A DNA stretch of 64,000 bases from positions 124,001 to 188,000 of the forward strand of contig MCGT01000012.1 in NCBI GenBank assembly GCA_002104935.1. Direction: 5' to 3'. Position 1 is the stretch's first letter, and every line of letters begins with the position of its first letter. Source of the DNA: Hesseltinella vesiculosa (taxonomy: Eukaryota > Mucoromycota > Mucoromycetes > Mucorales > Cunninghamellaceae). This document shows, in pieces, positions 52,376-64,000 of this stretch. The notes under the pieces were generated by a model, which was given only the letters and a program-made list of their open reading frames with translations, was not told where the DNA came from and did not search any database. The translations under genes were made by a program, and so were the position numbers.

Positions 52376-55300
52376 GATATAAAAGAATGCAAGTAGCTAC
52401 AAGTCCAATGGAATAACAGTATGAGGCTGAATGAAGTGAGTGAAGAAAGAGGCAGTGGGAAAAAAAAAAAAGAGGCTCCCCCCCCCTTTTGCGTCTTGCT
52501 CAAAAATAAAAGAAGCTTGCCAACCAATCGCCGTTCCCCTTTTTCTTTTTCCTTGTTTGGGCAGCCCGTGCAACATGAGTCACCCCCCAGTGGTTCATTC
52601 TCTTTTTCCCAAATCCTGTTTTCTGTGAAAGAATCTTGGTCCTGCTCACTTCTTCCCAAGGATTGCACTGTGAACAGCATGGAAGTATAAGGAAACATCT
52701 GTTTGCTGGAGACGGGCGTGCAGGGCAGCGGGCTCAAAGAGGTTGGCTAGTGGTACCGATATCTTCGATCAGGGTTGACACCATTTTGACAGGTTAGCAA
52801 ACTTGCTACGTGTGTCTCCCCAGAGATGAGGATGGATCCTTTCTTATAAAAATCGACGGCAAAAAGTCTAATTAAAAAGCACAATGGATGGAGACAATCT
52901 TCTTAGAAAGCCGACGGTTTTTTACTTGATTCGTGGTCGAGCTAGTTGCTCTACCATGCTCCCAATAAGTCTATAATCCTCCGCTGCATTGAATCTGGCA
53001 CATGTCCTCAGGCGGTCGCCCCCTTTTTCTTGGGGGGGGGGGGGGTTGATCGAGCCTGAAACCTTTTGCCGCAGCTGAACGCAGAAAATGACATGACTGC
53101 CAATGCTTGATGGTCATTTTCGCCTCTTCCTATGGTTGCCATCCAGGACCAGCACTCGATCATGTTTGTTTCTCGTCGATCCTGTCGTAAAGCTTAAGGC
53201 CAGGCGTGTGAACTTTTCTTTTTTCGTGGGCTCGGCCATTTAGCCAACGGCAGCCAGCACCGTCGCAGGCAGCGTCGGACTTTTGACCCTTACTAATCTG
53301 GTGTCGCCTTTTATTCAGCATGACAGTGCTACCATTCATGTGTGTCTGTGCATCTGTCTTCTTTTACGTCGATCCATTCACTCAGACGGGCCGTGAAGCA
53401 TTCGCGTTTGTTTTTTTCTGCCAGGCTATAGCGGCCAGCATGGACGAATGAAGCAAAGGTAATCTGCTCTTTTCTATAAAGTTGGCTTTCTATTTTTTTT
53501 TTCATCTTAGAGAATTGCCATATTTATTGCTTACCATAGTCTCTACAAGGCAATATCAGATGGAATGCGCCATAGCCATTGAATGAGTACAGTCTTGTAT
53601 GTTATTCAGCCTGAGTTTGTTCACGCGTTGATGCCTGGCCCGGCCAGCAGTAAAAAAGGAGGGCAGTCGACATGGATAAGAGCTTGAGCAGTGGCCGTTT
53701 CTTCTGGGATGCTTGGCTTCTCGGGTATTGTGTTCCACACTGACCAGCATTCCTTGATACGCATGATGAAAAACAAATGCATAACCCAATCACCTATGCG
53801 GATCACTGCATTGTTAAAAAGTGCTCGAGTTCCTCTTTCGTCGACCCGCGATGAATAAGCGTGAAGACCCCTTTTTTTTCAGCCTGTGCCGGCCGGGGTT
53901 TTAAATTGTATTTTGGCTGGCCACTTTTTATTTTTTCATTTTTGGTGCCTTCACGGATCTATTTGATTTTTTCAGTAGCCATACTGGTGATGAGGAGGCA
54001 CCTGATAGCAATAGTTCCTATCGATCGATTGACTTGTCAATGAGTTATTGATTCTTCTATTTTTAAAAAAAGGCTATTCGCTCAATCATCGATGGTGTCG
54101 ATCTAGAAGCACCCAAAGGTACTGCTGCCCAGTCATTTTGCCTGAATCACCCACCTTTGTCTATAGCTGTCGCTCATCAGCATCATGCCCGGCTTTACTT
54201 TTATCTGCCCATCACCTATCCTTATGTATTCGATGTATGCAAAGTGTGATTTCAACCGACGGCTGTCCTTCTCACCATCAAAAATTATCAGAATCAGCGG
54301 CAGATCAGCATTGGCTGGGCGGCGGAGATCAAATATTGGCTGAGGATGAGCTGCCCTTTTTTTTTTAGCCTGTGTGGCTCTATCGTAGTTTGACGAGGTT
54401 TTGCACCACTGATGTCATTGAGAAGAGCATGCTGACGAAATCATTCACTCAGAAGCAAGTGCGGAAGGGGACCAGGGGGGGGGGACAGCTGAACAAAAAG
54501 TTCAATCCAGCTGGTCAATTAGGAGGCGCCATTTTTGCTTGGACGAGGTATTTGAAGGAGGCTGCCATTTTAACTAAACGTAGTCACTCTTCGTGTACTA
54601 ATTTTGGGCAGATCCTACTCAGTCATTGGCTGGTAGAGTATTAAAAATCACGCCCATCTCGTCCTCCTCAAGCAGATCTATTTTTCTCTGCTCTATCGTC
54701 GAAAAGAAGGAGAGCTGGCAGTCTACTATCATAAAGGATAGAGTGCCCTCAGAAAAATAGGAGGTTCAGCGAAAAGCCGACTGCGGGGCGTGCTGACACA
54801 CCTGATTTGCTAATCCTGATATACTGGACAAGTTGCCATACTATCACCTGCCATCAATGCTTAAGCAGCCACGCCCGCCCTTTTGCTGAGGTGGGGGGGG
54901 GCAGGCAGCTTTTTTTTTTTTTCAACTGGCGACTGGCTCACAAGAGGTAAATTATCTCATCACGTTAGTATGACAGAGGCAGGCATCATTCTTGGATGAA
55001 CAGAGAAGCATAGTTGGGAGTAAAAAAAAAATAGGTCGGTTAGTGTGCTCAGAGAGGGAAGCAAGGCTTTATTGAAAGGACTTGTTTGAAATGGATGCAT
55101 GGTGTGCGTTGGCCGGGAACAAATCAAGCAGCGCTTTCTATTGAAAAAAGGACATTAACTCACGTGTAAGGGAAGCTGCATGTTCGTTCGACAAAATAGA
55201 AACCTGCTTTCACAGACACAGCATACCCCATTTGAATCATCTGCAAGCCCTCCCTGACGCATAAACCAGCCCCTTTCTGACTCCCGGTCCACTTTCTATG

Positions 55301-55660
55301 CCCATTGAATCAAAGGACCACGGTCGCCAATTTCTAAAGAGGATTGCATCCCAGTCCAATCCATAATGCCAAGGCTGCATCGCCTGTGCTTTTTTTTTTC
55401 GAGTGGTTTCTGGAAGTGGAAGACTTGTTTGTTATTCAAGCTGTTCATTCAAAGGGGAAAGGACGTGATATCTACACAGATATGTAATCGGATATGGGCT
55501 TTCAAAGAGGAATAGTCAAAGATAAAAAAAAAAGCTAAAGCATGTGGATGGGAAGAATTCAAAGCAGGCGCGAGGAGGTGAGGACGAGATATGCAAATTA
55601 CAACGAAAAAAAATATAATGTATGGGGAGCTGACCAAGGGAGACATGAGAAGAAAATGAA
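52376..55660. other. Long intergenic region
   Basis: 3.3 kb between the ERT1-like start and the LAMMER kinase 3' end. Contains G runs of 9-13 nt (about 53034-53045, 54476-54484, 54892-54901) and many T runs. Open frames such as 54048-54368 and 53556-53789 have no conserved motif or splice context. No tRNA recognised. Confidence 0.45.
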
Positions 55661-57782
55661 TTACAGTGTGAAGAAAGAATGTCGAAGAGCTTCCCGAGCC
55701 GTGATCCGTTCCTTGGCATCATAGACAAGCATCTTGCTGATTAAATCGCGGAATTCAACGTTCATGGGGGTATCTGGGGTGATCAAATGCTGAAAAAAAA
55801 AAAAAAAAAAAAAAAGAGTCAGTGCCATGCCGTGAACCAGCCATGAGCTTACATTCAAAGTCTTCATTTTTGCTACAAACTCTCGGCTTTGACGAGTGGT
55901 TTTCGCATCAGGGTAACGTAGTATGCTGTTCTTGAAATACTTTTGCGCAAAGGTACTAAAGGGGAGTGTGAGAAAAAAAAAAAAAAAAAAAAGACACGAC
56001 TTACGCAGCTGGGCGGGACACATGCGCAGGGATTTTTCCAAGGCAGGCTTCCATCAGGGCGAGATGTTCCAGGTTTTCATGGGTATGGAAGAGTGCTTCA
56101 CCAGTAAACAATTCGACCAAGATGCAACCGACCGACCAGATGTCACAAGGATAGGACCAGCCTGACCCGAGGATGATTTCGGGAGCTCGATAATGACGGG
56201 TGCACACGACACTGGCGTGGTAGTCTTGTTCAAACGTTGCCGAGCCAAAGTCAATCAACCGAATCTCGGTATTATCGAGCACACGTGATTTGTTCTAGTT
56301 AGGTAGAAATGGGTGAGGGGCGTCCTTTCGATGAATCCAAATCTTACATCCATATGACATGTTTGGCTCACCAGCAAGATATTTTCCGGCTTCAAATCGG
56401 TATGAATCAGCTTGAGATCGTGGAGGACTGAAAAGAAGAGTAAGCTCCTTTCGGGCGAGAGCGCAATCCATCGTCGCCCCCCCTCCAACTCTTTTTTTTT
56501 TTTTTTTGTTGGCTCCCCCTTTTTTGTTTCTTCGGCAAGACTTACAGGCAACACTGGTTAAGAGCTGCTTGGCGAAATGTTGAATGTGCGTCGATGGAAA
56601 AGGCTTGAATTCATTGGACTTGAGGAAATCAAACACCGATTGGCCCAAAAGTTCAAACACCATGCAAATGTGATTGCGATAATCAAACCATTCCAATAAA
56701 TGAATGCATTTGCTATAAAAAAAAGAGGATACAAGTTATAATAAAAAAAATAGCCCACTTTTTTTTCAACAGGGTCCCTTTTCTTGTTTCCCCCTCCTTT
56801 TTTTTTGGGGTAGGTCGTCCAAAAACGGGACTTACTGGAGGTTCAATGGATCTCGTTCTTTCAAAGTAGTAAGGACTCGGATTTCAATCTTGCTGGCTTC
56901 ACGGTATTTGGGGATGGCACGAATCACCTTGATGGCACAGAATGTCCTTCGTACTCGGTCATAGCATTCCACCACTTTTCCAAATGTACCTTGGCCAAGC
57001 ATCCGCATTACCTTGTCTAAAAGAAAGGATGAGAATGACCATTTTGCCACTTTATCTCAGCAAATCATCCCCTTTCCCTTTTTTTCCCACTTGCCTCCTC
57101 TCGCCCCCCCCCCCTCTTCACCACCAAGGTAGTGCTAATAAAATAAAAAAAGGACTTACATCGAGCTGTCAAGTAATCATTGGGTTGCATGATAAGGTGG
57201 CCATCCTTGTCGTCATACGGCTAAAAGAGAGGCAAGGGAAAAAAAAAGTGAGAAGGTTTACCCAGTCATTTTTTTTGGGGGGGGTACTTACCGCATGAGC
57301 TTGCTTGGTAGCAATAGCAACCGCCGATTTATCATGGGCGAGAAGGTGGCCTAAAGACAAAGAAGAGGTAAGAAAAAAAAAAGCCAAGCGACATGGCGTT
57401 TTTCCTATTTTCACATACCACTGAGAGAAGCGGCGGCAGGAAGAGCCTGCAGTTCTTTTCGTCGTTTCTTGAGACTGTGCAGGATTTCATCGGGATGGAG
57501 AGTAGGGCCTTGGAGGGCGGCGGTGTGGTAATGGGTCGAGGAGGATGACGAGGGATAATGTTGCATTTGGCTGCCATAAGCAGGTGTGTGAATGGTGGGG
57601 CCATTGGAGGACGAGGACGAGGACGAGGAGGCATTATGATGAGGAGGAGGCGTGGGCGAGTCGTCAATGACAATGACTTCCTTGGGGTAGCCATTCTTGT
57701 AAAAGTCCTTTTCCCAATCTACAGGCTTGCGTTTCCGTTTCAATAGACGAGTGGCTCCCGTCGTAGCTGTCATACTAGCCAT
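55661..57782 (-). CDS. LAMMER-family dual-specificity kinase (CLK/Kns1/Lkh1-like)
   Basis: Nine coding exons: 57782..57419, 57350..57292, 57220..57160, 57016..56836, 56712..56546, 56427..56348, 56294..56005, 55955..55853 and 55789..55661, giving 477 aa. Kinase motifs: [41 protein letters not shown] and the CTRHYRAPE loop. The eponymous motif reads EHLALMEA here, so the final Arg of LAMMER is Ala. Such kinases phosphorylate SR splicing factors and, in yeasts, respond to TORC1. The N-terminal 125 residues are Ser-rich with KRKRK basic signals. An intron in the 5' leader (donor near 57843, acceptor 57787) puts the start at 57782. Confidence 0.93.
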
Positions 57783-59113
57783 GGTTCTATCGTAAAAATA
57801 AAAAGGCTTTTTCAGCATGTTGGGGAGTTCGTGGCTTCACTTACCGAAAGCGTCTGAGAAGATCAATGGAGCTATTAAAATAAAAAGGAAAAGAGCAATA
57901 GGAAAGAAAAGAGTAACGAAGAACAAGGTGTTGTTTGATAAACAAAAGAAAAAGGAGAGAAAAGGAAGAAGAAGAAAAATCGATCAAGGAAAAAAAAAAA
58001 AAAGGACGGGGTTCACTGGTTTTTTTTTTTTTTGGAACATCCAACAAACGAAGCAGAGCAAAAGAGATGGAATACAGGCGAAATCAAATGCAAAAGAACG
58101 AACGATAGGTGTATTGTTTGATAGAGAGAGAGAGAGTAAAAGGGAGGCCACTTTTTAATGAAAGGTTCATGAGGCTTGAAGGCCAAAGGGCAATTTCCCG
58201 CTGGTTTGGTAAAGGAATCCATTTGACAATCGTCCCAAAAATGGATTTGAGGGAGGTTTTTTCTCTCTTGTATTGAAAACAGCATGGAATGGATTGGACT
58301 AAGCCCTCGTTTATTTCTAATGAAAAAAACTAAATGGGCGGTGGGGGGCGATGGGGGAGAAACATCGCTCATTTTTTTTTTAGGTCATCGTGATCGGCTC
58401 GAAGCTGGCATTGAATTGGAAAAGAAGCGAAAAACCACCCTCCATTTCATTCGGTGCATGCTCTCTTTATCTCTGATTTGTCAGTATGACTTTTTTGACG
58501 TCCTTTTTGGATGTTTCTCGAGAAGAATCCATGCTGACCTTTTTTATTTTATTTTGTCACCATCTCACTTTTGGTTAGGTTGATGCTCCGCAAGATCACC
58601 AGAAATGATCTTCATTCTTCTGCAGCTTGACTTTTTCGCTGGTCTTTTTTTTAAAAGAGCCAGGGCGAAAAGAAACCAAGATGGGGGTGACCATTCCAAT
58701 GATTTTTTTATGTTGATCCCTCGTTTCTTGGAAACGGCCGACCAACGGTTTTTTTTTTTTTTTTTTTTCTGTTACACTTGCACCAGAGGGGAAAAAAGGC
58801 AGTGCTTCAGCTGATTTTTTCGCACATGTCAAGACAGATCCTCTCTGTTTTAATTTGCTCGGTCCTCCTGAAAATTGAACAGTGTGATTCCTGAGAAGGT
58901 TCTACTACAAACATACGAAACTTGCAGCCGTCACTTACATTGGCCATGCCTGCCCTGCCACATCGTCATGAATGCTTACCGAGCACATGAAAAGGGGAGG
59001 AGGGGGCAAGGCAGTGGAGTGCATGAATGAAAAAAAAAAAAAAAAACAACAAATCCTTTTTTTTCCGCCGCCGCCCACTTTTTTCTTTTCACTAAAAAAT
59101 TGAAACCCAAAGC
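57783..59113. promoter_or_regulatory. Divergent promoter region, LAMMER kinase / ABC ATPase
   Basis: 1.3 kb with purine-rich A/G leader sequence just upstream of the kinase, a T run at about 58749-58768, and an A run at about 59029-59046. It includes the kinase 5' leader intron. No conserved coding signal. Confidence 0.45.
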
Positions 59114-60099
59114 ATGGCATTACTGGAAGCCCGGGGCATCTCTATGCAGCTGTCGAACGAAAGGTGGTTGTTTCGTAATGTGGATTTGACTCTAGATCAA
59201 GGCGACATTTTGATTGTACGAGGGCCAAGTGGAGCTGGGTAAGAAAGAAGGATAAGCCCAAGTAAACAATGGATGTTGATTGATTGACAAAGGAAAACGA
59301 CATTGTTGAAATGCTTGGCTGAACTTGTCCCCTACACGGAAGGTTACCCGTTGCTTCATGGCAAGAAACCTGTAGACTACGGCATTCCTTCATGGCGCAC
59401 CAAAGTCATGTATGTACCCCAAAGACCAGCCCTGCATCCCGGCTCACCTATGGATCTGTTCACCATGGCCAAAAAGTTCCAAGCGCAAAAAAACAAGTCA
59501 TTTGGTGATCCTGTAAGCCAGCCTTCTCCCTTCCACGGGCCCTTCTTTTACGGGCCCTTCTTTTTATGGGTGATCAACAATGTGACACTGACACTTTTTT
59601 TTGGGGGGGATCGGCGACTAGACAAAAATTGGCATGGAATGGAACTTGTCTGAATCACACTTTTTGGAAAGTTGGAGGTAAGAAGCTCATGGTCATGGGG
59701 AGGGGATGTGCGGAAAAAAAAGGGGGGTCTTGTCTCATCTGTTTTTTTTTTTTCTTCCATTGTGCCTCGGCCATTAGCAACTTATCAGGGGGTGAAATGC
59801 AACGTTGTGCACTGGCCATAGCCCTCGCTTTGAACCCAGATGTTTTATTACTGGATGGTAATGGCAAGACAAAGAAGAGAAGTGTCCCTCATCCTGTTTT
59901 CTCCATAGAACCCACATCTGCCCTGGATCCCGACACGACCCAGCTAGTGGAAAAGACGCTGAAAGGACGAACGTGCATTTGGATCACCCACAGCACTGAA
60001 CAGCAGGAACGTGTGGCAACAAAGACTCTGAACATCCCTCGGTTGGCAGCCCCTTTGGACCAACGGGACGACATTACGGAAATCACAATGACGGCCTAA
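59114..60099 (+). CDS. Stand-alone ABC transporter ATPase (FetA/STAR1-like)
   Basis: Exons 59114..59238, 59293..59512, 59622..59677, 59778..59857 and 59909..60099 give 223 aa, a single nucleotide-binding domain. Walker A is GPSGAGKTTLL, split by intron 1; the Q-loop region reads MYVPQRPAL; the signature is NLSGGEMQR; Walker B is DVLLLDEPTSALDP, split by intron 4; the H-loop is WITHS. There is no transmembrane part, so it needs a partner. The closest known types are bacterial FetA/YbbL and plant STAR1, which pair with a small membrane subunit for metal or sugar-nucleotide export. No partner gene is in this window. Intron 1 ends in CAAAG. Confidence 0.83.
59536..59565. repeat. Tandem 15-bp duplication in ABC gene intron 2
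   Basis: Two adjacent copies of CGGGCCCTTCTTTTA (second ends in T) within the intron. Confidence 0.85.
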
Positions 60100-60938
60100 A
60101 CCCATCCTTCGCACCTCCATCTTGCATTGTATTACCTTCCCCCCTGACTTTTTACCATGACACGAAAACGAACGAGAAATGAAAAAAAAGTGATACACGA
60201 GATGATTGTTTTGGGGGTAAGAGGTTGTGGTGCGTGTTGGACATGCGGTCGGCAAGCACTTTTTTTTTTTTCTTGCAACGGATGTGCCGCATGGGCCAAA
60301 TGCCTATTTTTGGATGAGCGTCGGTGACACACCCATCAAGGTTTTGGAAGGAGCAGGTCCTTCTGATCAAACCAATGGCCATGCATGGTCCGTCCAACAC
60401 ACAAGAGCAGTTTTCATACATCTTCTAAAAACTTTTTTTTATTTTTGATCAATGGAATGGCTGTTTTTATAGAACGGGAAGGGGGAATCATGTCATTAAA
60501 GAAGCATCGGAAGTCGGCTTCCGAAGTCCGGATATAGAAGGGAAACATTATGAAATAAAAGGGGGGAGAGGAGCATAAAGAAAAAAAGGCATAGAATCAT
60601 AATTTTTTTTTTGGGGGGGTAAGAGGGATGAGATCAGTACAATGCATGAAAAAGAAGCATACAAACAAAAGGGATATGTCCTAAAATAGGGGAGAATTAG
60701 GGAGGAGAAACGAGCAAAAAAGGGAGGCGAAGTGAGAGAGTATCATAAGAAAAAGATCGAACCATAAAAAGAGGTATCATGACTTGGGAATAAAGAGAGG
60801 ATCCAAACAGTAAGAATGAGCCAGAATGTAAAAAGAAAAGAAAGATCCAAAAAGTGTTGTCAGAGGAGACTTGAGAGAGGCCAAAAAAAAAAAAGGCGTG
60901 CACGCACCCTCTTTTTTTTCCATCCTTGTCTTGTCGTG
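60100..60938. other. Convergent spacer
   Basis: 839 bases between the ABC ATPase and C2H2 factor 3' ends; A/G-rich on plus from about 60530 on. Nothing recognisable. Confidence 0.45.
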
Positions 60939-61850
60939 TTAGATATCGCGATAGCGGCGCTTGCCGGCACCTTTCATGGCTTGGACCTCGGGTGACAGAC
61001 GGCAGGCTTCTTCCATGCGCAAGTGGCGTTTCAGCGCATCCGTGCGAGCAAAGGACTTTTTGCAACAGAGACATGGGTAGGGCTTTTCACCCGTATGGAC
61101 CCGGACATGGCGTTGGAGATCATGCTTTCGAGCAAACGAGCGGTAGCAGGTGGTGCACTTGTAAGGACGCTGGCCAGCGTGCGACTCTGAGGCTGATCGA
61201 GGACGAGTCACCACCGGTGACACGCTCATAGGATGGGGGCTCTGGTCAGCAGGTGAAAGGGTGGCGAGGGAGGAAGAAGAGCAACTGGTGGCCGTGGTGG
61301 AATAGGCGCGGGTGCGCGCGGGTGTGGTCGGATAGGCCCATTCCTCGGCCGTCGTTGTGGGTGAGGGTGGAGGCATCATAGTGAAGGTGGCCATGGAGGG
61401 TGGATACGCCGAGGGAGACGCATGGGGTGTGGGGAGAGGCTGGTATGGATAATCCAGGGGCGACGTGGACGAAGCAGGGTAGGGCAGCAGGTCCACCGTC
61501 TCGATTTTCAGCATGGGAGACGACATGCACGAGTTGGCTCCATAGGGATCCATCCATTGATCGGCCACAGGTGAGGAGGTGCAAGAGGTAAAAGCATCGG
61601 TGGGTGACAGAGGCAAGACCATCATGCCTTCCTCGGTTGATTTGTGGTTGACCAAGCACAGCGAGGTACCGTAATCGTAAAAGTTCGCTTCCCAGTCTTG
61701 AACAGGTGGTGAACAAGCTTCGAGCGGGTGGTAGGCTTGATTTGCTGTATTCATAGGATACATCGTCATGGAGGTTTCCATGTTCCAGTAAGCAGGTTCA
61801 TGCAATAATTCGTCTTCTTTGATAGAATAGTCTTGGTACATCATGATCAT
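60939..61850 (-). CDS. C2H2 zinc-finger transcription factor
   Basis: Single-exon ORF; I start at the Met at 61850 (MIMMYQDYS, 303 aa), because the frame upstream to 61931 translates an A/T run. Two zinc fingers lie near the C-terminus: YKCTTCYRSFARKHDLQRHVRVH, written here as CTTC...HVRVH, then CLCC...HLRMEEAC, where the last ligand is Cys. They are joined by a TGEKPY linker. The rest is Pro/Ser/Thr/Tyr-rich. Two tandem fingers with an ARKHDLQRH helix are common in fungal regulators of stress or development. No specific orthologue can be named. Confidence 0.85.
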   Translation of the reverse strand: MIMMYQDYSIKEDELLHEPAYWNMETSMTMYPMNTANQAYHPLEACSPPVQDWEANFYDYGTSLCLVNHKSTEEGMMVLPLSPTDAFTSCTSSPVADQWMDPYGANSCMSSPMLKIETVDLLPYPASSTSPLDYPYQPLPTPHASPSAYPPSMATFTMMPPPSPTTTAEEWAYPTTPARTRAYSTTATSCSSSSLATLSPADQSPHPMSVSPVVTRPRSASESHAGQRPYKCTTCYRSFARKHDLQRHVRVHTGEKPYPCLCCKKSFARTDALKRHLRMEEACRLSPEVQAMKGAGKRRYRDI

Positions 61851-63761
61851 AAAACTGACAGCCGTAAACGTAAAGCGTGAAGTAGAGGAGCGTAAAGCCA
61901 AAAAAAAAAAAAAATACAAAGGATCAAACAATTATATACAACGGTTGAGTGATAAATGGAAAGAAGGGGAGAAAATGGCCAAACCCCATTTATAAATACA
62001 CACGGCCACCACAAAAAAAAAAGGGAGGAAAAAAAAAAGCTTATTGAAAAAGCGGATTTGCTTTAAAAGGAAAAGAGGGGGAGAGTGACAAAGGTGTGGA
62101 AGTAGCCAACTTGCCATATTGTAATTGTGATCAGTTTTATTTCTGGGGGGGGGAGACGCGGCTGCTCCCCTCCCCTCCCTCTCATTTCTAGTCCTCCTCT
62201 TTTTTTTTGACATGGACAATGGGTGAACATGGATCGTTTGCTGTAAAAAGGGGGGGGTCTTTTCCAAAGCTGGTCATACCAAAGCGTCAAGGTGGAGTAT
62301 GAACTCTTCTCTCCCACTGCCACTCCTTAACAAAAAGGCATGTCAAAAGTGCTGAAAACCAACATTGATTGTCAGAAGGAAAAAAATGTCGATCAATCTG
62401 CTTTCATGTTTTGAGTAACCATGAAAAATGAGGAGACATACCCCCCCCCCATCACTTTTACCCATGCTTCTTTTTTTTTTTTTTTGTGTCACCATTGCCT
62501 GTCCATGTTGCAGCTTTTAGTCAATTGAAAGGCCACATCTAGACCAAGATGAGAAAAACCCTTGCAAGTCATCATGTGTTTTTTCACTTCAGAAACAATG
62601 GTTTTTCCTCCTCGATTTCTCACCCTCCTGCCTTTCCCCAATGAGTTTTTTACCCCTTGACAAAAATAGAGGGATTTTCACACTTTACTTAACATGCTTG
62701 TCACACAGACTTGACTGCTTGTCATCCAAACGACTTTTTTTCCACGTTGATTGTATTAACTGCTGTTTATTAATAGCAAATCAGCAGGGCCAATTTGCGT
62801 CAAGCCCATCGTCGGTTTTCAAAAAAAGGAGTGTTGGTGTCCCCGTGCCCTAATGACAGCTGTCCATCGCGCGATTAAAAAAAGGTTTCATTTACTTGTT
62901 TTTTTAACAAGGGTCATTGAGCTCTCATCCATACCTCCTGTCCTCTATGCAAGCACAATAAACAGATAGGTAAAGGCCTTAGCCAATGGGGAACCCTACA
63001 GCTGGTTTTCTGGAAATGCAAATGGGTCTTTACACAAAAAGGAAATCAACCAAGATTGATGTCCCGTCCGAAATAAAAAAAAGGAGGGTGGCAAGTGGCC
63101 ACGATCATGTTGATCTTCCAACCAAGCACTGCATTTTTTTTTTGTTCTATGCAGGAAATCTGGGACACTTGTCAGTGGGTCCTATTTGATGTTCAAAGAC
63201 TGACTCATTGACAAATGGGCTTTCTTTGATTTTATGGAAAAAGAAAACCATTCCTTTACCAGGCTCCTTCTTGATCATTCGGGTGACCCATCCCGCGATG
63301 TTTCCTAAAGTGACGTTCCCACCTTTTGACCTTAACGCTCTTAGAGTTCGTGTCATTATCACTTTTTTTTTTTTAAATCAACCTTCGCAATTGCCCAAAA
63401 TCGGAAACCTCATGTCGAATCATGCTTGTGTCAAGCAAGTCTCGTTGAAATGCAAGAAAATTTTCCAATGGTTGCCTTGACTTTTTTTTTTTTTTCCTCC
63501 GTCACATGAGCAATGCTTAAAAAAATGACAATGAGATCGACTTGCACATTGATAAAGTCAACTGCAAGCCAAAAAAAAAAAGTTTTACTTTTCTCTGTTC
63601 CCATGATACCCACCTCCAGCCATCCAATCCACATCTTTGGCAGTCTTGATTGTGCGGACAGAATTAAAAAAACGCGTGGTTATCACAAAAAAAACAGGGG
63701 GGAGACGACGAAGCACTTTGAGTGACCTGCCTTTTTTCTACCCATTCTCCTAACACACGCC
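61851..63761. other. Intergenic region near right edge
   Basis: 1.9 kb with A/G- and G-rich runs (62142-62152, 62250-62257), a C run near 62442-62451 and several T runs. It includes the promoter of the C2H2 gene. No gene recognised. Confidence 0.45.
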
Positions 63762-63902
63762 TTATGCAAACCACTCTGCCAAATTGGCTCGGTCCTTCGT
63801 CACCGGCTTGCCAATGGATCGCTGCCTGTCCACATTCAGTGTGAGTGGATCCATCAAGAAACGAAGATGATGCCGAGACACGTTTCCAAACCAGGTGCGT
63901 AA
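63762..63902 (-). CDS. 3' exon of an unidentified gene (partial)
   Basis: An open frame of 46 codons plus stop begins right after a good acceptor (TTTTATTCTACAG) at 63902 and encodes LRTWFGNVSRHHLRFLMDPL and on to ...KDRANLAEWFA. Its amino-acid make-up looks like real protein. A donor upstream at about 63958 (GATG|GTGACA) could join it to an exon reading IGILIVWLSD at the window edge. I do not recognise the family. The rest lies beyond the window. Confidence 0.35.
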   Translation of the reverse strand, partial: LRTWFGNVSRHHLRFLMDPLTLNVDRQRSIGKPVTKDRANLAEWFA

Positions 63903-64000
63903 CTGTAGAATAAAAAAGAGAGAAAGGGGTGAAAGGAGCATCAATGTAGACAATGTCACCATCAGATAACCACACGATCAGGATGCCAATCGCTCAGCCA

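Noticed and set aside
52930..52980. tRNA-like D-arm sequence (GAGCTAGTTGCTC)
   Set aside because: No matching acceptor stem, anticodon arm or T-loop could be found on either strand.

Overview
The window looks like a nuclear contig from a Mucoromycota fungus, most likely a member of the Mucorales. The evidence is: many short introns (about 50-190 nt) with GT-AG ends; A/T homopolymers in introns and spacers; long protein-coding genes on both strands with very short tail-to-tail spacers; a CotH-family surface protein gene; and typical fungal housekeeping genes. I found 28 protein-coding genes whose exons join in frame, plus one probable gene 3' end at the right edge. No rRNA, tRNA or CRISPR array was recognised. 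Exon coordinates were derived by hand from splice signals and reading frame. In every multi-exon model the summed exon length is a multiple of three.

Layout, left to right. 0-10 kb: secreted CotH-like protein (+), autophagy protease ATG4 (+), Mediator subunit 9 (-), a PTS1-bearing carboxymuconolactone-decarboxylase-like protein (+), and the AP-1 type beta-adaptin (-). 10-20 kb: an RRM RNA-binding protein (+), a homeodomain factor (-), a RING-CH membrane E3 (-), a LIM protein (-), and the intronless TTI1 (-). 20-23 kb: a six-exon gene (-) whose C-terminal part carries the RuvC-like motifs and zinc ribbon of TnpB/Fanzor RNA-guided nucleases, with an N-terminal CCHC zinc knuckle and one in-frame stop or optional intron. 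This is the one clearly mobile-element-like system in the window and its most interesting locus.

24-34 kb: a TRIC-type cation channel (-), the Rpd3L subunit RXT2 (-), RNF121-type membrane E3 (+), PKA catalytic subunit (-), squalene synthase (+, with a GC-AG intron), and a bHLH factor (-). 34-37.5 kb is a long AT-rich spacer. 37-45 kb: an amino-acid transporter (+), phytochelatin synthase (-, with a GC-AG intron), RACK1 (+), HIS1 (-, with a 12-nt microexon), and a mitochondrial carrier (-). 45-47 kb is gene-poor with possible decayed coding fragments. 47-64 kb: a secreted KRE9/KNH-like His-rich protein (+), a secreted double-psi beta-barrel protein (+), an ERT1/AcuK-like Zn2Cys6 regulator (-), a long spacer, a LAMMER kinase (-), a stand-alone ABC ATPase (+), a two-finger C2H2 factor (-), and the 3' end of an unidentified gene (-).

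The genes do not form a pathway cluster; this is ordinary fungal gene order. Several pairs share short divergent promoters (MED9/CMD-like 113 bp, PCS/RACK1 153 bp, PKA/ERG9 244 bp). Several converge closely (ATG4/MED9 55 bp, ERG9/bHLH 129 bp, RRM/homeobox 144 bp). The Fanzor-like gene lies directly upstream of TTI1 on the same strand, so its 3' region doubles as the TTI1 promoter.
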